This document shows, one piece after another, positions 54,090 to 62,306 of a stretch of DNA of 64,000 nt. Every line of letters starts with the position of its first letter. Within the stretch, counting starts at the first letter, position 1. Both the position numbers and the translations under genes were made by a program. The stretch spans positions 35,016-99,015 of the forward strand of contig JAJFJA010000061.1 of the NCBI GenBank assembly GCA_021774445.1, given 5' to 3'. Below the pieces are notes generated by a model. The model ran no database searches and had not been told where the DNA came from. It worked only from the letters and a program-made list of their open reading frames with translations. The DNA is from Alphaproteobacteria bacterium (lineage in GTDB: Bacteria > Pseudomonadota > Alphaproteobacteria > UBA6615).

Positions 54090-54374
54090 CTACGCCTCGA
54101 CCTCAACGCCCCGCCAAAACGCGACATAACCCTTGATATTGGCCGCCGCTTCCTTGGTATCGGGATAATACCACGCCGCGTCCGGGTTTTCAGCGCCATC
54201 GACAACGATGGTCCAATAGGACGCCTTGCCCTTCCACGGGCACACGCTTGTATGACCGCTTTCCTGAAAATAGTCGCGGTGAATCGAGCTCATCGGAAAA
54301 TAGATGTTGCCGTCGACGGTTTCATACGTCTCCGACTCAGCCAGCACGGCCCCATTCCAAACTGCCTTCGCCAT
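54090..54374 (-). CDS. DUF427 domain protein
   Basis: 94 residues (MAKAVWNGAVLAES at the start; an adjacent Met begins 3 bp earlier at 54377). YFPMSSIHRDYFQESGHTSV and CPWKGKASYWTIVVDGAENP, then DAAWYYPDTKEAA, are the DUF427 core, a small beta-rich domain of unknown function common in bacteria. 47 bp upstream of the response regulator start on the same strand. Confidence 0.88.
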   Translation of the reverse strand: MAKAVWNGAVLAESETYETVDGNIYFPMSSIHRDYFQESGHTSVCPWKGKASYWTIVVDGAENPDAAWYYPDTKEAAANIKGYVAFWRGVEVEA

Positions 54375-54463
54375 CATTTCGCTCCCGATCGTTCTTCGCG
54401 CCCCGGCCTGACCCGGGTCTGTGCCGCCTTCGCAAGATTTGTTCAATCCGCCGCGAGGACCAA

Positions 54464-55339
54464 TCACATCAACGCGAGCAGTTCTTGATGGCCGACGGAA
54501 AGGCTAAGCTTTCCGCGGCGCAATTGCCGCCGCCGGCTTTGCGTCCACACCGAGAGTCGCGCCCCATCACGGGGCGCCTGACGTCGTGCCGCATCCGAAA
54601 CGAAATCGATCATCGCCCCCAGCATCGCCGGTTCGGTCGGCCTGATGGTCCAATCGCTGGGCACCTGCATCACCTGGTAACCTTGGTGTGCCAGCAACCC
54701 CGCAAGCTGCCGCGCCGCATCGACCCCGGCCGCCGGGCCGAGCCCTTTGTCCCGCGCCAGGTCGCGGTGAAACAGTGCCGCCATCCGACGGTCCGTCTGC
54801 CGCGCCGGCGTCCAGCGCAAACGGCCGTCCGCCGACAGCGCGAAATAGACCGCGGTACCACTGTTTCCCAACGCCGCGGCAAGCTGTGTCAGCCAGGTCT
54901 TCGAGACCAAGTCCAACAGCGCCGACCCGGTCACCAAGTCATAATCCGCCAGAGTCAGCCCGCCTAAATCCTTCAGGTCATGACGGCGCAGTCGCACAAC
55001 GAGGCGCCGACCCCCGTCCGATAGGATCAGGTTCCGGCCGTTCGGTTGGACAGCCCAACCCTGTTTACGCGCCCACTTTGTACAGGCCTGTCCAACCCGG
55101 GCGAGTAGGTGTCCATCGTTGTCCACCAGTGTCCAATTCTGATCACCGGTCAGCCGCGGCCCCAGATATCGCAAATTGCTGCCGGTCCCGCTGCCTAGGT
55201 CGATAATATTCGCGCCGCCGCGCGCCCGCAGCCGCTCCGCCAGGGTTGCGACCAGCCCCACCGGTCCCGGCGCCGACCGCGCCCGGTGATCGTGCGGCTC
55301 CCGCAAGCGCAGCCACTCGCCGCTGAATCGATTCACCAC
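54464..55339 (-). CDS. Class I SAM-dependent methyltransferase-like protein (pterin-like operon)
   Basis: 291 residues. IIDLGSGTGSNLRYLGPRL is motif I for SAM binding, TLVDNDGHLLARV the acidic loop, and DYDLVTGSALLDLVSKTWLT motif IV-like. The target is unknown; the operon context suggests the metabolite made by the four preceding genes. Last gene of the five-gene run from 58676; its start overlaps the glycosyltransferase stop by 7 bp. Confidence 0.82.
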   Translation of the reverse strand: MVNRFSGEWLRLREPHDHRARSAPGPVGLVATLAERLRARGGANIIDLGSGTGSNLRYLGPRLTGDQNWTLVDNDGHLLARVGQACTKWARKQGWAVQPNGRNLILSDGGRRLVVRLRRHDLKDLGGLTLADYDLVTGSALLDLVSKTWLTQLAAALGNSGTAVYFALSADGRLRWTPARQTDRRMAALFHRDLARDKGLGPAAGVDAARQLAGLLAHQGYQVMQVPSDWTIRPTEPAMLGAMIDFVSDAARRQAPRDGARLSVWTQSRRRQLRRGKLSLSVGHQELLALM

Positions 55340-56415
55340 GGCGCGCCGGAGAGCACGCCGGCAAACCGGGCGGTGGTGTCATCCCAGCCGGCGAGGGACG
55401 CCCGCGCCCGCAGCGCCCCCGCTGTCAGCGCCTGCCGCAGCCCCGAATCTTCCAGCACCCGCCGCAGTGCCGCGGCCAACGACCTGGCGTCGCCGCCGGG
55501 CACGATCAGCCCGGCATCTTCCGGCACGGTCCGCGCCACCGCGCCGCCTGCGGTCGCCACGATCGGCAGCGCCCGGGCCAAGCCTTCTGTCAGCGCCATG
55601 CCGTAACCTTCGTAGTGCGCCGCCGACACCAGTATGTCGGCGCCGTCATAGGCCCTATCCATCGCGTCGTCGGCCAACTCGCCGGTAAACGTCACACGGT
55701 CTGCCAGTGCCGCTTGTTGCACCGCCAGCCGCACCGCCGCCGCCACGACCGGGTCGCGCGTCGCGCTGCCGGCGCACAACAGGTGCCAGTCCAGGTCCGT
55801 TATTTCCGTCAGCGCGGCAACCAACAACCCATGTCCTTTGCGCGCCGTAACGGTCCCGACACAAAGCAAATTCGGGACGCCATCTCCCGATCCCGTGGCG
55901 ACCGGCGCCCTGTCCACCCCTGGTTCCACCACCGTCAGTCGCGCCGGCAACACCGCATAGTCAGCCGCTAACAAGGCAGCCGTCGTCGCGCTGGTCACGA
56001 CCACCCGGTCGCACGCCGCCAAGGCGGCCCGCTCTCCATCCGCCAGCGCCCGTGCCGCCGCCGTCGAATATCCGGTTTCCAACGCCGCCGGATGATGCAC
56101 CAGCGCGACCGTGCCGATCCCCGGCGCGAGCCCCGCCAATAGGGGTCCGGCGGCGCTTAAACACAGCCCATCGACCACGGCGATTTCGCCGGCGGCCACA
56201 CCGGCCAAGGCGGCCGCCACCGCGGCGCGTCCCGCCGCATCGGGTTCGGGGAAGTTGCCCGCCAGTTCATGCACCGAAACCGGCCAGCCCAAGCCGCGCA
56301 GACCGTCGACGATCCGCGCATCGTAACGATACCCGCCGGTCCGCTGTCTGATCGATCCCGGCAGCAGCAGATGCACCTTGGCTCTGTTCACCGGTTTAGC
56401 CGCAGATCTAGCCAA
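55333..56415 (-). CDS. Glycosyltransferase family 4 protein (pterin-like operon)
   Basis: 360-residue GT-B enzyme from a TTG at 56415 with GAGGG five bases upstream (a GTG at 56391 would give 352 residues). VHLLLPGSIRQRTGGYRYDA is the GT4 N-terminus; LVHHPAALETGYS, LLCVGTVTARKGHGLLVAAL and the donor block HYEGYGMALTEGLARALPIV follow. Together with RibD-, PTPS- and dehydrogenase-type neighbours it is likely to glycosylate a small heterocyclic product. The start overlaps the PTPS-like stop. Confidence 0.83.
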   Translation of the reverse strand: MARSAAKPVNRAKVHLLLPGSIRQRTGGYRYDARIVDGLRGLGWPVSVHELAGNFPEPDAAGRAAVAAALAGVAAGEIAVVDGLCLSAAGPLLAGLAPGIGTVALVHHPAALETGYSTAAARALADGERAALAACDRVVVTSATTAALLAADYAVLPARLTVVEPGVDRAPVATGSGDGVPNLLCVGTVTARKGHGLLVAALTEITDLDWHLLCAGSATRDPVVAAAVRLAVQQAALADRVTFTGELADDAMDRAYDGADILVSAAHYEGYGMALTEGLARALPIVATAGGAVARTVPEDAGLIVPGGDARSLAAALRRVLEDSGLRQALTAGALRARASLAGWDDTTARFAGVLSGAPW

Positions 56416-56809
56416 CGGGGCCCTCGAACGCCGCCCAGGCCCGCGGCGATTCCCGCAGCATCACCCGCACGCTGTCCAACCCCCCGGCATGCGGCCCCAG
56501 CGACCCGGCGCCGATGGCAGTCACCGTTCGCTGGTAGATTTCCCGCGCCAGGAATTCCGTCGTCGTGTTTTGCCCGGCGAATTCCGGCACCTCGTCCAGA
56601 TTGCGATAATCCAGCCCATCGAGCAGCGCCCGCAAGACCTGCGTCGCCAGACCGATGTCGACCACCAGCGCATCCGGATCCAATGCCGCGCGCCGGAACG
56701 CCAGTTCCACTTCATAGGTGGCGCCATGCAGCTTCTGCGCCGGTCCGAATACTTCGCCCCGAAAACTATGCGCGATCATGAAGTGATCCTGCACGGCAAG
56801 CGTATACAT
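56408..56809 (-). CDS. 6-pyruvoyl-tetrahydropterin synthase / QueD homologue with altered active site
   Basis: 133-residue T-fold protein. DHFMIAHSFRGEVFGPAQKL aligns with the PTPS N-terminal hairpin: His14 and His28 match two Zn ligands, but Ala30 replaces the third (LHGH reads LHGA), and Ala24 stands where QueD has its catalytic Cys. An extra His9 may complete the metal site. NTTTEFLAREIYQ and VRVMLRESPRAWAAF keep the PTPS catalytic Glu and C-terminal pattern. It is therefore likely to have a different reaction from pterin or preQ0 synthesis. 15 bp after the dehydrogenase gene. Confidence 0.82.
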   Translation of the reverse strand: MYTLAVQDHFMIAHSFRGEVFGPAQKLHGATYEVELAFRRAALDPDALVVDIGLATQVLRALLDGLDYRNLDEVPEFAGQNTTTEFLAREIYQRTVTAIGAGSLGPHAGGLDSVRVMLRESPRAWAAFEGPVG

Positions 56810-56824
56810 GGCGGCCTCCCAGCC

Positions 56825-57871
56825 CTAGCGGTACGATATGATGTGACACAGCGCGCCGGCCGGGTCCAACGCCAGACCCGCCATGACCGCCGGCGCCGCC
56901 TCCAGCGCGCATGAGCCGCTGATCAAGGCGTCATAGCGCGGGTCTTCCAGCAACCTCAAAGCCAGCCGCAGGCGCGCCGCATGACTGTGTCGCGCCCGCC
57001 GCGCCGGCGCCACTTGGCCCACTTGCGACGACTGCAACCGCAGCCTCTTATGATGGAACGCTTCCCCCAGCGGCGCCGCCACCAGCCGGTCGCCGTACCA
57101 GCTCATCTCCACGATGGTGGCCTCGAAGCCGGCGACCGCCAACGCCGTCGTAAGTCCGGCCGGGTCGCCGCTGGTGTGAAAAACGACATCCGCCCCGCCG
57201 AGCCCATCGTCCGTCGTCGCCGCGTCCGGCAACCCGAATGAAACACCCAGCCCGTCCGCCACCGGCGCCCGACCGGCATCCCGGTCTACCAGCGTCACCG
57301 AGGTGCCCGGAATCTGAGCCGCAAGAGCGGCGACCAAGCATCCCACGACGCCGCCGCCGATCACACAGATCTTGTCGCCCAAGCGCGGCGCGCCGTCCCA
57401 CAACCCGTTCAGCGCCGTTTCCATATTTGCCGCCAGCACCGCCCGTTCGTTCGGCACCCCGTCGGGCACCGCGGTAACACTCTCCACCGGAACCACATAG
57501 TCGCTTTGGTGCGGGTACAGGCAGAACACGCGGCGCTTCAGCCATGTCGGCGCCACCTCGGCCCCCACCGCCACCACCACCCCCACCGAGGCATAGCCAT
57601 ATTTCACCGGCCCGGGAAAATCGCCCTCTTGGAAGGGACAACGCATGGCCGCCGTCTGGCTCGCCGGCACATGACCCCCGAACACCAGCGCTTCGGTACC
57701 CCGACTGATACCGCTCAGGGTCGCCCGCACTTGCACTTCGCCCGCTCCGGGAGCCGGCAGCGGCGCCCGGCGGATTTCCGCCTGTCCCGGCGCAACGACC
57801 CAGAATGCCTGGCTTTCCACCTTTCTTCCGGAACCGGAATGATTGCGCCCGGCCATGCCCCGATCAGTCAT
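56825..57871 (-). CDS. MDR-superfamily dehydrogenase, BchC-like, without catalytic zinc ligands
   Basis: 348-residue medium-chain dehydrogenase. GISRGTEALVFGGHVPASQT takes the place of the Zn-binding CGTD loop, as in BchC-type bacteriochlorophyllide dehydrogenases, and the structural Cys cluster is absent. GYASVGVVVAVG and the NAD(P)-binding VIGGGVVGCLVAALAAQ are intact. It starts at ATG 57871, overlapping the RibD-type stop by 8 bp. Probably oxidises a hydroxyl or reduces a carbonyl on the operon's intermediate. No other bacteriochlorophyll genes are present. Confidence 0.82.
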   Translation of the reverse strand: MTDRGMAGRNHSGSGRKVESQAFWVVAPGQAEIRRAPLPAPGAGEVQVRATLSGISRGTEALVFGGHVPASQTAAMRCPFQEGDFPGPVKYGYASVGVVVAVGAEVAPTWLKRRVFCLYPHQSDYVVPVESVTAVPDGVPNERAVLAANMETALNGLWDGAPRLGDKICVIGGGVVGCLVAALAAQIPGTSVTLVDRDAGRAPVADGLGVSFGLPDAATTDDGLGGADVVFHTSGDPAGLTTALAVAGFEATIVEMSWYGDRLVAAPLGEAFHHKRLRLQSSQVGQVAPARRARHSHAARLRLALRLLEDPRYDALISGSCALEAAPAVMAGLALDPAGALCHIISYR

Positions 57872-58676
57872 GCAGCGCGCAATCGAACAGCATATCGTCG
57901 CCCAGCTTGAAATGCCGTGTCGCCGGCCGCAAACCTTGATCCGGATGGGCGATCTCCGGCAGCGACAGGCCGGCCCGGCCGGCCCCCAGCAGCAACGGCG
58001 CCACCGTGATATGCAGCCGGCCGACCGCGCCGGCACGCAAGAATCGCGAAACGGTAACCCCGCCGCCCTCCAGCAACACCGCCGCTCGCCCCCGGGCCCG
58101 CAGCAGGTCGACCACCGCCTTCGGGTCGACCGCCGCCTCATTTTGCGACCACCGCGGCACCCCGACCACCTCCGCCGTGCCATGTCGTGCCCCAGCCGCC
58201 GCCGCAAGGTCGTTGGCGCAAATCAGCAGCGTCGGCGCGGCCGCGTCCTGAAACAGCGCGAAATCGGTGCCCAAGGTCCGGTTGGTGTCGATGACCACCC
58301 GCCATGGATGCTCGCCGCTGACCAATCGCACCGTCAGCCTCGGATTGTCGTGATGGACCGTACCCGCACCCACCACCGTGGCATCGAAAAGCGCCCGCAA
58401 GCGATGTTTGTGGCGTAGATCGGCCGGGCCGGTGACATAGTGGGAGGCACCATTCGCGGTCGCGATCATGCCGTCCAGGCTCTGCCCCAAATGCGCCAGT
58501 ACCAGCCCTTGCGCCGCCGCCCGCGCGATCAGCGGCTCGAACAGCGCCGCCAGGTCGTCGGACTCCCCATCACCAGCCGCCGCGTCGGTCAGGACAAGAT
58601 CGCCGCCACGGCGCCGCGCCTCGGTCAACGCCAATAACCGCTGCCACTCGGCGGCAGCGCCCGCATCCGCTGTCAT
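57864..58676 (-). CDS. RibD C-terminal-type reductase (pyrimidine reductase family)
   Basis: 270 residues from the ATG at 58676, with GAGGAG upstream. It consists of the NADPH-dependent RibD_C/dihydrofolate-reductase-like domain: LGQSLDGMIATANGASHYVT, VVGAGTVHHDNPRLTVR and LLEGGGVTVSRFL. The deaminase domain of true RibD (HxE and PCxxC) is absent, so it is not complete riboflavin enzyme RibD. It may reduce the ribosyl group of a GTP-cyclohydrolase-II-derived pyrimidine. Divergent from the ribA gene across 58677-58815. Confidence 0.86.
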   Translation of the reverse strand: MTADAGAAAEWQRLLALTEARRRGGDLVLTDAAAGDGESDDLAALFEPLIARAAAQGLVLAHLGQSLDGMIATANGASHYVTGPADLRHKHRLRALFDATVVGAGTVHHDNPRLTVRLVSGEHPWRVVIDTNRTLGTDFALFQDAAAPTLLICANDLAAAAGARHGTAEVVGVPRWSQNEAAVDPKAVVDLLRARGRAAVLLEGGGVTVSRFLRAGAVGRLHITVAPLLLGAGRAGLSLPEIAHPDQGLRPATRHFKLGDDMLFDCALHD

Positions 58677-58815
58677 GCCCAGCCATACTCCTCGCAGACC
58701 CGGGTCGTTGCCGGGACGTGACTTGTAGCCAATATTCTGGACAATAATGGCCCATCTGGGGCACGGCGCAAAATCCCGCCCGCCAGCGCGCCTTTTTTGC
58801 CGATTGGAGACGTAC

Positions 58816-59946
58816 TTGTCTGCCACCTCAACGCGAAATCTGCCGCCACCGGCCTCGTTACAGGCCGTCGAACGAGCCATCGGCGACCTCAGGCGCGGCG
58901 CTTTCGTCGTCCTCGCCGGCCAGGGTGCCTTGCTGATCCAGGCCGCCGAAGCGGTCAGTCCGGCTAGTCTGGCCCGCCTGCGCGCCCTCGCCCGCGGCGG
59001 TCCGCAGCTCGTCCTCTCGGCCCAGCGCGCCCGCATATTGGGCTTTTCCGACCGCGACACCGGCGCCATCCGCATCGTCTTGCCCGGCGGGGTCAACGCC
59101 GACGTGGTGCGGCAGATGGCCGATCCGCTCGCGGCGCCCCCGGCGCAATTACCGGAACCGTTGGCGATAACGCCGGTCGCGGCCGGCCATGCCAGCGCCG
59201 GCGCCGTCGAACTGACCAAGCTCGCCCACCTGCTCCCCGCCGCCGTCGTCGCCGATCTACCGGCCGACCGGCTTACCTACCTCGCCGCCTGGGCCAACTC
59301 GGAAGGACTGCTGGTCACGGAACTCGACGAAGTTCTGGCCTATCGCGAGGCCGAAGGCCGGTCGCTCGAGATCGCCAGCGAGGCCACCGTGCCTTTGGGC
59401 ACCGCCGCGGACTGCCGCATTATCGCCTTCCGCCCGCCCGATGGCGGGCGCGAGCATCTGGCCATCCTGATCGGCGAACCGGACTTTGAGCAGCCGGTCC
59501 TCACCCGTCTCCACTCCGAATGTTTTACCGGTGACCTGCTCGGCAGCCTACGCTGCGACTGCGGCGATCAACTGCGCGGCGCCATTGCCGAAATGGACCG
59601 GCAAGGCGGCGGCATTTTGCTCTATCTGGCCCAGGAAGGGCGCGGTATCGGCCTGGTCAACAAGCTCCGGGCCTATCAATTGCAGGACGCCGGCGCCGAC
59701 ACCATCGAAGCCAACCTCCAGCTCGGCTTCGAGGCCGATGAACGCTTGTTCCTCCCGGCCGCCGAGATCCTGCGCCGGCTCGGCGTCGCCCAAGTCCGCC
59801 TCATGACCAATAACCCGGCCAAGATCGAGGCGCTCGCCCGCTGGGATATCGCAGTCGTCGAGCGGGTGCCCCACAGCTTTCCGGCGAATCCCCACAACGC
59901 CGGTTATCTCGAGACCAAAAGAACCCGCGCCGGCCACATATTCTAG
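58816..59946 (+). CDS. ribA: GTP cyclohydrolase II with degenerate RibB-like N-terminal domain
   Basis: Opens the imidazole ring of GTP to start riboflavin synthesis. The C-terminal domain (from about residue 190) is canonical: LTRLHSECFTGDLLGSLRCD with the zinc Cys residues, EGRGIGLVNKLRAYQLQDAG and DTIEANLQLGFEADER. The N-terminal ~180 residues look like DHBP synthase, but the acidic metal-binding segment is replaced by VVLAGQGALL, so it is inactive. A TTG at 58816 with GGAGA (58805-58809) is preferred; ATG at 58747 would give 399 residues with a non-conserved front end. Confidence 0.9.
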   Translation: MSATSTRNLPPPASLQAVERAIGDLRRGAFVVLAGQGALLIQAAEAVSPASLARLRALARGGPQLVLSAQRARILGFSDRDTGAIRIVLPGGVNADVVRQMADPLAAPPAQLPEPLAITPVAAGHASAGAVELTKLAHLLPAAVVADLPADRLTYLAAWANSEGLLVTELDEVLAYREAEGRSLEIASEATVPLGTAADCRIIAFRPPDGGREHLAILIGEPDFEQPVLTRLHSECFTGDLLGSLRCDCGDQLRGAIAEMDRQGGGILLYLAQEGRGIGLVNKLRAYQLQDAGADTIEANLQLGFEADERLFLPAAEILRRLGVAQVRLMTNNPAKIEALARWDIAVVERVPHSFPANPHNAGYLETKRTRAGHIF

Positions 59947-60037
59947 GCCCGCAGCGGCAAAACTTGCCCAGCGTCATCTCAGCGCCCTCGCCTAAGTTAT
60001 TGAAAACACGCAAATCGCCCGTTGGTACGAAGTTTGC

Positions 60038-60928
60038 GTGTCACCCGTTCAAATGGCAGCATCCGTTAACATTACCGCACCGCCGCTGGGCGCGGACCCG
60101 ACCCTCACCAAGCCACTTGAACGGCCCGAGTCCGAGGCCAAAGGCGGCGATTTCTTCCGCCATCTGCTCGATGTCATCAACCCACTGCAGCACATACCGG
60201 TGATTTCGACGATCTATCGCGCCATCACCGGTGACGAGATTTCCCCCGCCGCCAAATTGGCCGGCGGCACCCTGTTCGGCGGCCCCATTGGGGCGGCCGC
60301 CGCCCTCGCCAGCATCGCCGTTGAGAGCACCACCGGCCGTGACGTCGGCGAACACATGATGGCGGCGATCATCGGCGACGATGATGTCCCCGACGATCCG
60401 CCGCAACAGGCAGCGCTGGCCGGCGTTGCGCCCGCCGAAACTGCCCCGCAACCGCAGGTCCAGCAACAACGACCCCTCGACACCATCATTTGGAACGGGC
60501 TACGGCGCCAGCCGGTCGCCGCTTCGGTCACCCCAACGCCGACCGCGGCAACCGCCCCCGCAACCAAATCGACGGCGGTCGCGACGACGGTCCCGAGCCC
60601 ATCGACGGCGGCCGCGACCAACGGCCTGACCACCGCGCCAAGTCTCACCGCCGATCCCACGCCGAGCCCCGCGCCAAGTCCCACGCCAAACGCCGCGCCG
60701 GGCCCCACGCCAGGCCCCACCCTCGCCGGCACCACGCCGTCGGCCGCTTGGCTCACCACGGCGCTCGCCCAGGCCGAGACGCTGGAGGCCGCCAACGCTC
60801 GTGGCGATACCTCGGTTCGGCCCGAACCGCAGCCCTGGATTGCCGATGCCATGATGCAGGCGCTCGATCAATACGACGCCCTGACCCGGCAACGGAACCG
60901 TCAGGCCGAGCCCGCCCCCAACCCCTGA
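60038..60928 (+). CDS. Hypothetical protein with Pro/Thr-rich low-complexity linker
   Basis: 296 residues from GTG at 60038 (ATG at 60053 is equally possible). The first third is ordered: FFRHLLDVINPLQHIPVIST, YRAITGDEISPAAKLAGG, then a glycine/alanine-rich segment, TLFGGPIGAAAALASIAVES, that may insert in or contact a membrane. Residues ~150-240 are a Pro/Thr/Ala-rich linker with PSPAPSPTPN-like repeats. The C-terminus WIADAMMQALDQYDALTRQR is helical. No family recognised. 69 bp before the L,D-transpeptidase gene. Confidence 0.7.
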   Translation: MSPVQMAASVNITAPPLGADPTLTKPLERPESEAKGGDFFRHLLDVINPLQHIPVISTIYRAITGDEISPAAKLAGGTLFGGPIGAAAALASIAVESTTGRDVGEHMMAAIIGDDDVPDDPPQQAALAGVAPAETAPQPQVQQQRPLDTIIWNGLRRQPVAASVTPTPTAATAPATKSTAVATTVPSPSTAAATNGLTTAPSLTADPTPSPAPSPTPNAAPGPTPGPTLAGTTPSAAWLTTALAQAETLEAANARGDTSVRPEPQPWIADAMMQALDQYDALTRQRNRQAEPAPNP

Positions 60929-60997
60929 CGGCTGGGTGGCACGAACGGACTTCCACGGGTCGGAAAACCGCCTTAGAGTGCCGCGAATCCGAAACAA

Positions 60998-61525
60998 ATG
61001 AACGGCCATGCACCCACCATGGACTTGATCGTTCTGCCACCGAAACAAGCTACCTGGGGGCGTCATCGGCTGCGTTGTGCCATTGGCCGTAGCGGCGCCA
61101 CGGCCGCCAAGCGCGAAGGCGACGGCGCCACCCCCTACGGCGCTTTTTCCTTCCGCCGGCTGCTCTACCGGCCCGATCGGGTGACGGTGCCGCCAACCGC
61201 CTTGCCGCACCGACCGATCGCGCCCGACGATGGCTGGTGCGACGCCTCCGGCGACCCCAACTACAACCGCCCGGTACAGCTGCCCTACCCTGCCTCCTGT
61301 GAGCGGCTCTGGCGCCAAGACCACCTGTACGACTTGCTCGTCGTGCTCGGCCACAATGATGATCCGCCCATAGCCGATCTCGGCAGCGCCATATTCCTGC
61401 ACGTCGCCAGCCCGGAATATGGCCCGACCGCGGGTTGTGTCGCCCTGTGCGTGACCGATCTGCTGGCCGTGATCGCCACCGCCGATACCGGCAGCCGGGT
61501 TATCGTCGTGGCACCGCCGACCTAG
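60998..61525 (+). CDS. YkuD-domain L,D-transpeptidase family protein
   Basis: 175 residues with a catalytic L,D-transpeptidase domain. IFLHVASPEYGPTAGCVALC gives the His-x-SPEYGPTxGC motif with the nucleophilic Cys. RREGD-like start text KREGDGATPYGAFSFRRLLY is the usual N-terminal block. No signal peptide or anchor is evident from either ATG (60998, 61019). Family members cross-link peptidoglycan 3-3 or attach lipoproteins; cytosolic-looking short forms are common in alphaproteobacteria. Its stop TAG shares CTAG with the convergent yggS stop. Confidence 0.88.
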   Translation: MNGHAPTMDLIVLPPKQATWGRHRLRCAIGRSGATAAKREGDGATPYGAFSFRRLLYRPDRVTVPPTALPHRPIAPDDGWCDASGDPNYNRPVQLPYPASCERLWRQDHLYDLLVVLGHNDDPPIADLGSAIFLHVASPEYGPTAGCVALCVTDLLAVIATADTGSRVIVVAPPT

Positions 61526-62217
61526 CCGACCCGGCGCGGCAATCTTTCGCCGAAGATACCGGTGCCCACGCGCACATATGTCGCGCCCAGTTCCACCGCC
61601 GTCTCGTAATCGCTGGTCATGCCCATGCTGAGCTCCGTCAGCCCGTTGCGCCGCGCCATTTCGTGCAGCAGCGCAAAATGCAGGGCCGGCTCCTCGTCCG
61701 CCGGCGGGATGCACATCAGGCCGACCACCGGCAAGCCGAGTTCATCCCTGCAAGTTGCGATGAAGGCATCCGCTTCCGCCGGCAATACCCCGGCCTTCTG
61801 CGGTTCTTCGCCGGTATTTACCTCGATGAAGCAGACCTTTGTTCGGCCACCCGACGCCATCGCCGTTGCGACTTTTTCCGCCAATTTACGCCGGTCGATT
61901 GTCTGGATGACATCGAACAAGGCCACCGCATCCTTCACCTTGTTGGTCTGCAGCGGCCCGATCAGATGCAATTCCAGCCCGTCTTCCATTGATCGCCGGT
62001 CCCGCCAGTGTTCGACTGCCTCCTGCACCCGGTTTTCGCCGAACACGCGCTGTCCGGCCGCCAGCGCGGCGTCGATTTTTTCCATCGGCTGCGCCTTGCT
62101 GACCGCGATCAGCGACACCGCCGCCGGGTCTCGCCCCGCAACCGCCGCCGCCGCCGCAATGGCGGCGCGCACCCGCGCCAGGTTTTGCCCGATTTGCCGT
62201 TCTATTGGTTCCGTCAT
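61522..62217 (-). CDS. YggS-family pyridoxal phosphate homeostasis protein
   Basis: 231 residues from the ATG at 62217 (a longer in-frame ATG exists at 62244). PLP-binding TIM-barrel protein that buffers free PLP. SLIAVSKAQPMEKIDAALAA holds the Lys that binds PLP; VFGENRVQEA, HLIGPLQTNKVKDAV and LSMGMTSDYETAVELGATYV are the family blocks, and VRVGTGIFGERL closes the phosphate site. Convergent with the transpeptidase gene. Confidence 0.93.
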   Translation of the reverse strand: MTEPIERQIGQNLARVRAAIAAAAAVAGRDPAAVSLIAVSKAQPMEKIDAALAAGQRVFGENRVQEAVEHWRDRRSMEDGLELHLIGPLQTNKVKDAVALFDVIQTIDRRKLAEKVATAMASGGRTKVCFIEVNTGEEPQKAGVLPAEADAFIATCRDELGLPVVGLMCIPPADEEPALHFALLHEMARRNGLTELSMGMTSDYETAVELGATYVRVGTGIFGERLPRRVG

Positions 62218-62306
62218 TACCCGCGATCCGCTGTCCTGCAGCATCGTCCTAGCACCATCTCCGGCGCCGGGCGACGCTAGACTTGGCCGGGTGGCGGTGC
62301 TGTTGT

